A DNA stretch of 64,000 bases from the NCBI RefSeq assembly GCF_001757105.1, contig NZ_MDHN01000015.1, positions 1-64,000 on the forward strand, written 5' to 3'. The DNA is from Alteromonas confluentis (GTDB taxonomy: Bacteria > Pseudomonadota > Gammaproteobacteria > Enterobacterales > Alteromonadaceae). A program made the position numbers and the translations under genes. Under the pieces are notes generated by a model, which saw only the letters and a list, made by a program, of their open reading frames with translations, did no database searches and was not told the DNA's origin. The first letter of the stretch is position 1. Every line of letters starts with the position of its first letter. Shown here piece after piece: positions 1 to 6,085 of the stretch.

Positions 1-35
1 ATTAGGCAGCTGATGCTGCGGCTTAACTCAGCGTT

Positions 36-60
36 AAACTGCGGGACTTATTCGCAGTTT
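36..60. other. hairpin upstream of the first gene
   Basis: An 8-base inverted repeat (AAACTGCG at 36-43, CGCAGTTT at 53-60) with a 9-base loop. It may be the end of a terminator for a gene left of the window, but no clear T-tract follows. The rest of 1-226 shows no convincing gene; a reading frame on the minus strand at 82-345 overlaps the kinase and has no support. Confidence 0.35.
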
Positions 61-226
61 CCCGAGACAAAGAGGCTTATTCTATCCCGTCCAGGCAATG
101 ACAAAATGGCTTTCACATTTCCGCGATGTATTTCCGCTCACAGGAAAATAGTTTATTCTGCTTAATCCGGAGTAGCTTTTTGCTGACGAGCAACTCTGAA
201 GATTATTTCCATCATTTAAATATCCA

Positions 227-1444
227 GTGAATTCTAATATAAATCGAGATAATTTTACTATGTTGCAATCTTCTGCATCAGCGATAGCCGCGGTACGGGC
301 TATTGATTCTGTTCCCCACATACTCAAGCTTGTGGCGGAGAGCACAGAAGTCGGCTTTGTGTGTGTCGCGCATGTGACAGAAAACAGCTGGACAGCTTGC
401 GCCGTCTACGACCTGATAGATTTCAACATTGAAATCGGCGACCACCTGGAGATCACGGAGACGCTTTGTGAGCGCGTGCGTGCAAAGCACCAGAAGGTTG
501 TTATCGAGCACGCGACCAGTGATCCAATTTATCGTGATCACTCCGTTCCTAAGCAATATGGTTTTCAGAGTTACTTTTCGTATCCCCTTTACAACGCCGA
601 TGGTACTTTCTTTGGTACTTTATGTGGGCTGGACAAGAAGCCGCTGACACTTAAAACGGACAAACTTAACAGCATGATTAGCTCATTTGCATCGCTGCTG
701 AGTCGTCAAATTGCTGATGCGGCAACCCAGGTGGCAACTGAAAGAGAACTGCGCGGCCAGCGTGAAGCTGTTACTCTGCGAGAGCAGAATATTGCAATTC
801 TCGGTCACGATATACGTACTCCTTTATCTTCGATTTCTATGGGGCTTGATGTCATTGAACATCATGTCGATGAACCTCAGGTAGCTAAAATTCTGAAGAT
901 TATGCGGGCGAGCACGCTACGTATCAGCAGACTTATCAGTGATGTTATGGATTTTGCCCACACCAGGGTAGGGCAGGGCGTTAAGATATCTTTATCAGAA
1001 TCTGACAACTTAGGCAGCAGGCTGGTCCATATTATATCTGAGCTTCAAAATGGTTATCCGAAAGCCGAAATAGACAGCGAAATAGACATCCGCGAAAAGG
1101 TGTACTGTGACGACGAACGTCTTAGTCAGCTGTTTTCCAATCTACTGATAAACGCACTTATTCACGGGGATCTGAGCCAGCCGGTGAAAACAGAAGCCAG
1201 TGTGGAGGATGCCATCCTAAGGATTGAAGTGACTAACCATGGCCCTACCATCACAAAAGACGCGCTGGCAAATCTGTTTGAACCATTCTGGCGTTTAGAT
1301 CAGGAAAAAACCGGCGAGGGGTTAGGTCTGGGACTGTTCATTGCCTCTGAAATCAGTAAGGCACACGACGCTGATCTCAGTGTTAAATCGACGGAAGGTG
1401 TTACCTGTTTCACATTAACCATGCCAGTAAGGCCAGCGAGCTAA
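227..1444 (+). CDS. GAF-domain sensor histidine kinase
   Basis: A soluble two-component sensor kinase of 405 residues. A GAF-like sensory domain spans about residues 25-165 (it contains GTLCGLD near 130). It is followed by a HisKA dimerisation helix with phospho-acceptor His194 in GHDIRTPL, then a HATPase_c domain with an N-box (NLLINALIHG) and a glycine-rich G2 lid (GEGLGLGLF). There is no membrane segment, so the signal is probably cytoplasmic. No receiver domain and no response regulator gene is adjacent, so it is an orphan here. The frame opens at a GTG at 227; an ATG at 260 (residue 12) is an equally plausible start. It lies just outside the tRNA-Leu island and is probably resident chromosome. 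Confidence 0.85.
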   Translation: MNSNINRDNFTMLQSSASAIAAVRAIDSVPHILKLVAESTEVGFVCVAHVTENSWTACAVYDLIDFNIEIGDHLEITETLCERVRAKHQKVVIEHATSDPIYRDHSVPKQYGFQSYFSYPLYNADGTFFGTLCGLDKKPLTLKTDKLNSMISSFASLLSRQIADAATQVATERELRGQREAVTLREQNIAILGHDIRTPLSSISMGLDVIEHHVDEPQVAKILKIMRASTLRISRLISDVMDFAHTRVGQGVKISLSESDNLGSRLVHIISELQNGYPKAEIDSEIDIREKVYCDDERLSQLFSNLLINALIHGDLSQPVKTEASVEDAILRIEVTNHGPTITKDALANLFEPFWRLDQEKTGEGLGLGLFIASEISKAHDADLSVKSTEGVTCFTLTMPVRPAS

Positions 1445-1531
1445 AATAAGATAAGCTATTCCCATATGCTGGAAACTGTAAGCTGAACGCGTCTGTTAGC
1501 GCCATACGGATGGTTATCCAGTTGTAGACAC

Positions 1532-1560
1532 AAAAAAACCGACTCAAAGGTCGGTTTATT
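1532..1560. terminator. terminator hairpin within left direct repeat
   Basis: Stem AAACCGAC / GTCGGTTT (1536-1543 and 1550-1557) with A-rich sequence on the left and T-rich on the right. It is a copy of the terminator behind the intact tRNA-Leu at 5800-5826, with a 6-base instead of a 5-base loop. It can also end transcription of the upstream kinase gene. Confidence 0.7.
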
Positions 1561-1583
1561 GTTTCTTCCTCAAAGGAAGAGAA

Positions 1584-1636
1584 TGGTACCAGTGGGCGGA
1601 CTCGAACCGCCACGCCCGAAGGCAACGGATTTTGAA
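1584..1636 (-). pseudogene. truncated tRNA-Leu 3' fragment
   Basis: 53 bases identical to the 3' part of the intact tRNA-Leu(CAA) at 5853-5937. It runs from the anticodon loop through the variable arm and T arm to CCA and then stops abruptly at 1636. It lacks the acceptor 5' strand and D arm and cannot make a tRNA. It marks the distal junction of the integrated island. Confidence 0.9.
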
Positions 1637-1651
1637 AGTAAAGTGTATAAA

Positions 1652-1671
1652 AATTGATTTAAAAATCAATT
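1652..1671. terminator. AT-rich hairpin after the deaminase gene
   Basis: Nine-base arms AATTGATTT / AAATCAATT (1652-1660, 1663-1671) with a 2-base loop, downstream of the deaminase stop codon on the minus strand. It may end that transcript or be part of the island end. A second small inverted repeat, TGCAAA / TTTGCA (1696-1701, 1705-1710), lies between it and the gene. Confidence 0.45.
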
Positions 1672-1728
1672 AATTAATGTAGGTTTGTAGCGCTTTGCAA
1701 AATCTTTGCATGTTTTATTTACGTTGTT

Positions 1729-3729
1729 TTATTTTTGCCATTGGACATTCTTGGCTTCATAATATCCGTTTGTACTTACTGTTAAGACGAATATTACTTC
1801 GATCTCGGCAATATCATCGATATTTAGTTTTTGAATAATTTCAGTATCTTTGATTAGATAATCTGACTTATGTCTACTTGATACACGATTAATATACCAA
1901 TCACTGCTTCTGTTGCTTTTATAAGCTGTGCCAATAAATTTCCCTATAACTGTCTCGCTACAGTTTTCTTCAACGGGCAAAGGTTCGATTGAGTTGGCTA
2001 AAAGAATGCGCGTATCACCGACCGCCAATTTAAACGTGACAAATAAACCTTTATATAGCGACTCTCTGTATTCTTCTTTTACGATAGAAAGGTTGAACAT
2101 GTAGTCGAGAGGATAGCTGTTAGATAAATCTTTTACTCTTTCAATTACATTGACTCCGCTTGAACCACTAAATACCTTTATGTAGGAGGTGTAGATTTTT
2201 TCGAATAATTCTTCGGGCCTGTTAATTATATCCTCTGCCAAACTTACAGCTCTCTGTATGTCTAATCTTTTTTCATTAAACTCTTGAATATCGAGCGAAA
2301 CCGGAATTTTCGGTTTACAGTATGTGCCTTTTTGAGTTGGCAATGCTTTGCCGTCTTTATTTTTCCTTATAACTCTGCTTGAAGCACCTAAAGCCATAGT
2401 TGAGAACAAGTCTAAAAACCGCTTAGGACCTACTCCAGTAAACGCCGTAAATACAACTTTTTTATCGTTCTCCTCATCAATCGATATTGCATCGGTATGT
2501 AACTTTAATGCTTTACTTTTTGGATACGGTTCAATGAAAGTTACTTTTTTTATTCCACTAGCAATAATATGTTTTGCACAATTATGACAAGGAAAAGTGG
2601 TACAGAAGAGGTGAGCACCAACAACACTCAAGCTATTTCTTGATGCACTCATAATGGCTGAAAGTTCTGCGTGAACAACGCGTCCAAATTCAGTGATATC
2701 TTTCAAGTTTGTTTGATTTCTCAGGACACTTGCTAGTTCATCCTTGTTAATATTACTAATATCTAGCGGAGAATTAATTAAATTAAGAGCTATTTCATCG
2801 GCAAGGTAAGATATCTCTGCAGCATTAGCATCGTAACCTATTGTCGCGTCTCTTTTATCTTCAAAAGTTCCAAAACTATCTTCGGTTAAAGGTTTGTAAA
2901 TACTATCTGGCCAATATTTCCCACCACCTGATTTTTGTACGTCATTTGAACCAGTAGCAATGATATCGAGATGTTTAGAAGAAATGACGGCGCCAACTTG
3001 ACGTGATAAATCAGCCGAATTTACAGAAGCCATAAAAGCCATGAACATTGAGTATTCAGAGTGTGTGGGAGTTATATTTGGAGCGCCAAATATTAAGTCT
3101 ACCATTCTTTCAATTGTGTTCTTTTTATTTTCTGAAGATTTTATGAAAAAATCCGAATTAACAAAAACTTTTTCTATCTCACTTTTGTTTATTTTTTGAG
3201 CTGCGTCGTTTGCGAAATTTTTTTCTTTTTTGCTGTTGTAGTCTTCAGCCCTAAGAATAGAATCAATATTTTTTCTTCTATTTTCTTCGGTATCAGTTAT
3301 ACCTATTTGATAGAATGCTTGTCCATAAAATTCTCTTAGTTGCTCAGAATCTTTATCATCTTGAAGAGCGTTAACTATGTAAACTACACCATGCCTATTT
3401 TCTTCTTCACACCGCTCTATTTGTGATTTTCTATTTTTAATAATATGGCTTATTACTATGGCGGCATTTAAAGAATTTAGTTTTATTTCATTATCTAACT
3501 CGTTTGTATACTTTCTCTGTTTTTCCAAAATTCGAAATGATGTTAATCCCTTCTCCTGCTCTTTATTGTTTGAAAATCTATCTTCGTTTAAAATTATCGA
3601 TGATGTATTTATAAGATGCGGGAGCCATTTGTGGTATGATATTTCTCTTTCTAAAATTTCTATCGTTTCAGAACAATTAACCCCAACGGGAGCTGTTATT
3701 CCAATAATTAATTCGGAGTATGTTGACAT
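1729..3729 (-). CDS. AvcD-type antiphage deoxycytidylate/dCTP deaminase
   Basis: A 666-residue protein with the layout of AvcD-family deaminases: an N-terminal P-loop-NTPase-like domain and a C-terminal zinc-dependent cytidine/deoxycytidylate deaminase domain. Zinc ligands and catalytic Glu are visible as HAE (His353, Glu355) and PCHNC (Cys381, Cys384). The N-terminal loop GITAPVG (residues 10-16) sits where a Walker A would be but lacks GKS/T, so it may be degenerate. Known AvcD proteins deplete dCTP/dCMP during phage infection and are held in check by a small RNA, AvcI, encoded beside them. Start: ATG with AAAGGG about 9 bases upstream. It lies 126 bases downstream of the retron gene on the same strand and is very AT-rich. 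Substrate and defence role are inferred from the family. Confidence 0.85.
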   Translation of the reverse strand: MSTYSELIIGITAPVGVNCSETIEILEREISYHKWLPHLINTSSIILNEDRFSNNKEQEKGLTSFRILEKQRKYTNELDNEIKLNSLNAAIVISHIIKNRKSQIERCEEENRHGVVYIVNALQDDKDSEQLREFYGQAFYQIGITDTEENRRKNIDSILRAEDYNSKKEKNFANDAAQKINKSEIEKVFVNSDFFIKSSENKKNTIERMVDLIFGAPNITPTHSEYSMFMAFMASVNSADLSRQVGAVISSKHLDIIATGSNDVQKSGGGKYWPDSIYKPLTEDSFGTFEDKRDATIGYDANAAEISYLADEIALNLINSPLDISNINKDELASVLRNQTNLKDITEFGRVVHAELSAIMSASRNSLSVVGAHLFCTTFPCHNCAKHIIASGIKKVTFIEPYPKSKALKLHTDAISIDEENDKKVVFTAFTGVGPKRFLDLFSTMALGASSRVIRKNKDGKALPTQKGTYCKPKIPVSLDIQEFNEKRLDIQRAVSLAEDIINRPEELFEKIYTSYIKVFSGSSGVNVIERVKDLSNSYPLDYMFNLSIVKEEYRESLYKGLFVTFKLAVGDTRILLANSIEPLPVEENCSETVIGKFIGTAYKSNRSSDWYINRVSSRHKSDYLIKDTEIIQKLNIDDIAEIEVIFVLTVSTNGYYEAKNVQWQK

Positions 3730-3855
3730 AATTAAAATCCCTTTAAAAATCTCGTAAAAATTTACAGGTTTACTTTAAATGTTTATATCGTTAATTTTAA
3801 AAAATTAGAAATATTTAAAATGTTGGTTTGCCTAAATAAATTCATATTCACAAAT
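3730..3855 (-). promoter_or_regulatory. gap between retron RT and deaminase genes
   Basis: 126 AT-rich bases upstream of the deaminase. They contain a hairpin TAATTTT / AAAATTA (3792-3798, 3801-3807) and the deaminase ribosome binding site. This is where an AvcI-like repressor RNA would be expected, but I cannot recognise one by sequence, and the space is shorter than the RNA described from Vibrio unless it overlaps a gene. Confidence 0.3.
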
Positions 3856-5490
3856 TTAAGCATACTGAGCTACAGTTTCGATTGGGATAAAAAGGTTGTC
3901 AGCTGCTTTCGGAGCCCCTACAGCCGTGCCATTTGCCACAATACCAATCACCTTACCGTCTAAATCTACAACAGCACCACCGCTAAACCCATGATGAATG
4001 TTTGAGTCTACTTTTATTCTGGGCTCGTGGTGCCACTTTGTTCTACCTATAATTTTGCAATCTAGAATAGTTGGTGGTGTGCCTTCAGTATGGTTTGGAA
4101 ATCCTATGGCGATTACCTTTGTTCCTATCTTGTAGTTCGGTGATTCAGCAACTTCAAGTCCACGAAGTGACAATGCGTGCACTCCCGCATCAATTAAAGC
4201 AATATCTTTTTCTATGGACATTTTAAGTAAAGATATTAGTGGATACTTACGAGAATAATCGTACGGATCGCATATGGTTACATTAGCAGTGAAATTACTC
4301 TTAGTTATTGAGTTGAGTACGTGCTGGTTAGAGACAAAGCCAATATCTTTAATTAAAACGCATGAACCTTGGCATATATCTTCGACATTATCGACTATAA
4401 ATGTAGATTCTGCGATCCAACTTCTCCAATCTTTGTTCAAATCTTCATTAGGGCACCCTAAAGCTATTGTTAGCTGATAAGCAAGTTTTCTGTAAACTGG
4501 GCAAGACTCTCCTCGTATCATGCGGTTATAATTGACCTGTCCTTTGACCATTTTTAAGATTAAGTCTCCAGGCTTCTTTTTACGGCGCAACTGGGCCCTT
4601 GGAGGAGAGTAGCCTCGACGATATTTAGCGAAGTGCTCCTCTTCAGCCTGCTCGGCTCCCCACCTGTTTATGGCATATAATATGGAGGACGTTTTTCTTA
4701 TAAATGTTCGCGATACGTTCGGTTTTTCGTTAACCGTAATACCAGTAACCCCTTGGTGACTGCCTCGACTTTGCAATCTCGTCTTCTGGTGATTTATTTC
4801 AAAACCATTAGACTTTATTATGGCAACAAGTTCTTTTCCTGCAATCGCCTTGTTGTCTTTGTCAAACTTGATAATGCCGTTCTTCTCAAGAAGCATTGAG
4901 GAGTGACACGAAAAGGTCAAATCATCTGCATATCTTGTATATGTTGATTTTGCTTTTCGAGCCAACGAGGTTAGGTTCCCATCGAGTTTAAAAGCAATCA
5001 TATTTGAGATAATAGGAGATGTAGGTGCGCCTTGTGGAAGTCGGTTTTTGTAGCAAACTATTTGAGCTAGTACTGTTGCGACCTGTGACGACAACTCGAA
5101 TGGTGAACTTTCAAAAAGCCTCTTTACTCGACCAAAATTAATTGTTCCAAAAAAATCCTCCAAGTCGGTATTCAATACATGCTTCTTACCTACATGCCTG
5201 GTGGCATTAGTAAGTACACCTCTTTTCCTGATGAACCCGTGTGCAGCTTCTCGGTGAGATGTGAATGGTTCAATAAGGTCTTTTAACTTTCTCTGAAGCA
5301 CTTTAAGAGAAGGAATAGGTGTTGTTATTTCTCTCACTCCACCGCTTTTTTTAACTATATCAAAGGCGCGATAAAGAGTTTTTTTTCCGTAAAGAAGCTT
5401 ACCAAGTGAGTTGTAATCGGTTCCTAACAGATGAGCAAGCCCTTCAACTGTATTGCAACTTTTTAGGTCTTTGGGGGTAGTGCCAAACAA
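3856..5490 (-). CDS. retron reverse transcriptase fused to trypsin-like protease
   Basis: 544 residues. Residues 1 to about 330 are a retron-type reverse transcriptase: NAxxH hallmark (NATRH, 96-100), PQGAPTSP (152-159), catalytic YADD (187-190) and the retron VTG motif (248-250). Residues 370-544 are a trypsin/HtrA-like serine protease with an apparently intact triad: His390 in SNQHVL, Asp429 in KDIAL, Ser503 in GFSGGA. Retrons make msDNA from an adjacent RNA and, with a linked effector, act as abortive phage-defence systems; here the effector would be the protease. The start is a TTG at 5490, chosen because AAAGGA lies 7 bases upstream (5503-5498) and no in-frame ATG fits; a nearby ATG at 5497 is out of frame. 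The predicted retron RNA ends 28 bases upstream. Confidence 0.9.
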   Translation of the reverse strand: MFGTTPKDLKSCNTVEGLAHLLGTDYNSLGKLLYGKKTLYRAFDIVKKSGGVREITTPIPSLKVLQRKLKDLIEPFTSHREAAHGFIRKRGVLTNATRHVGKKHVLNTDLEDFFGTINFGRVKRLFESSPFELSSQVATVLAQIVCYKNRLPQGAPTSPIISNMIAFKLDGNLTSLARKAKSTYTRYADDLTFSCHSSMLLEKNGIIKFDKDNKAIAGKELVAIIKSNGFEINHQKTRLQSRGSHQGVTGITVNEKPNVSRTFIRKTSSILYAINRWGAEQAEEEHFAKYRRGYSPPRAQLRRKKKPGDLILKMVKGQVNYNRMIRGESCPVYRKLAYQLTIALGCPNEDLNKDWRSWIAESTFIVDNVEDICQGSCVLIKDIGFVSNQHVLNSITKSNFTANVTICDPYDYSRKYPLISLLKMSIEKDIALIDAGVHALSLRGLEVAESPNYKIGTKVIAIGFPNHTEGTPPTILDCKIIGRTKWHHEPRIKVDSNIHHGFSGGAVVDLDGKVIGIVANGTAVGAPKAADNLFIPIETVAQYA

Positions 5491-5518
5491 TATTCATTCC
5501 TTTGATATCGATCGAATA

Positions 5519-5653
5519 AGATTGGGTGCCCGATTTTATCTTTACCTCTGCCGGGCGAATGGCCTTTAAGAGTAATCGATGAGCGGCAAAAATGCCGTTG
5601 TTTTAATACTTACGCAGATAGCATAAGAAAGGTAAATCATGGGCACCCAATCT
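5519..5653 (-). ncRNA. predicted retron msr-msd RNA
   Basis: Directly upstream of the reverse transcriptase lies a 135-base segment closed by a perfect 13-base inverted repeat: AGATTGGGTGCCC at 5519-5531 and its complement at 5641-5653. These fit the a2 and a1 repeats that bracket all retron RNAs. Just inside is a second pairing, AGGTAAA with TTTACCT, and in the middle a hairpin with stem ACGGCA / TGCCGT-like bases around 5583-5600 that suits an msd stem-loop. The size and placement match known retrons. The branching guanosine and the msDNA 3' end cannot be fixed by eye. Confidence 0.8.
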
Positions 5654-5742
5654 CCTGACTATACTTCAATTCAATTCTTCTTTGAAGACCGTACGAGTTG
5701 ATTATCGGATTTTCAGGATTCAATATTTAAATGCTTTTTAGG

Positions 5743-5766
5743 TCACGTTAATGTGTATTAACGTGA
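5743..5766. repeat. 24-base inverted repeat near island right end
   Basis: Perfect 10-base arms TCACGTTAAT / ATTAACGTGA separated by GTGT. It lies between the retron RNA and the tRNA-side repeat, roughly 90 bases upstream of the retron RNA 5' end. It may be an operator for the retron promoter or an accessory recombination site. Confidence 0.6.
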
Positions 5767-5794
5767 GTTTCTGAACCCAATGAGAGCATATTCC

Positions 5795-5905
5795 AGACAC
5801 AAAAAAACCGACATAACGTCGGTTTATTGTTTCTTCCCGATAAGGAAGAGAATGGTACCAGTGGGCGGACTCGAACCGCCACGCCCGAAGGCAACGGATT
5901 TTGAA
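5795..5905. repeat. right direct repeat (attR, overlapping tRNA-Leu)
   Basis: Partner of 1526-1636. The identical 64-base core (5842-5905) covers the tRNA 3' end to the base just 5' of the anticodon, so integration preserved a complete tRNA on this side. Confidence 0.88.
5800..5826 (-). terminator. tRNA-Leu terminator
   Basis: Stem AAACCGAC / GTCGGTTT (5805-5812, 5818-5825), 5-base loop, followed by a run of T on the minus strand, placed just after the tRNA 3' end. Confidence 0.8.
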
Positions 5906-5937
5906 TCCGTCATGTCTACCAATTCCATCACACTGGC
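5853..5937 (-). tRNA. tRNA-Leu (anticodon CAA)
   Basis: 85 bases with a 7-pair acceptor stem (GCCAGTG / CACTGGT, one G-T pair), a D arm, anticodon stem ACGGA / TCCGT with loop TTCAAAA (anticodon CAA, 5903-5901), a long class II variable arm, T arm GGTTCGAGTCC and an encoded CCA. It is the integration target of the island. It sits near lptFG-pepA-holC-valS, as the leuX tRNA-Leu(CAA) hotspot does in Escherichia coli. Confidence 0.95.
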
Positions 5938-6085
5938 ATTCGACTGAGTCGATGTGTGGTGCATTATAGCGATACGCGGTTGGGTGACAAGCACTTTTTC
6001 CGGAATATCTGACTTATGCAAGCTATATGGATAAATAATGTGCGACTGACGCCACACATTATTTATCGCCACCGATTCATTGCCT

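Larger units (their letters stand above)
1526..1636. repeat. left direct repeat (attL) of tRNA-Leu island
   Basis: About 111 bases repeated at 5795-5905 in the same orientation. Bases 1573-1636 are identical to 5842-5905 (64 bases); the outer part, with the tRNA terminator, matches apart from the two hairpin loops. A duplicated tRNA 3' end is the usual footprint of site-specific integration by a tyrosine recombinase. Confidence 0.88.
1573..5905. mobile_element. tRNA-Leu-integrated defence island without integrase
   Basis: A 4.3 kb insert bounded by a 64-base perfect direct repeat of the tRNA-Leu(CAA) 3' half. Inside are two minus-strand genes (deoxycytidylate deaminase and retron reverse transcriptase-protease) and a predicted retron RNA. 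The stretch is visibly more AT-rich than the flanking genes, which suggests transfer. No integrase, excisionase or replication gene is present, so mobility would need a recombinase in trans or has been lost. Short inverted repeats lie just inside both ends (1652-1671, 1696-1710, 5743-5766). Confidence 0.85.

Noticed and set aside
1637-5794. A hidden or decayed integrase in the island
   Set aside because: The space outside the two genes and the retron RNA is too short, and no tyrosine- or serine-recombinase motif is seen.
5824-6072. Open frame on the minus strand over the tRNA-Leu gene
   Set aside because: Its coding part is the tRNA itself plus terminator; no ribosome binding site or recognisable protein.
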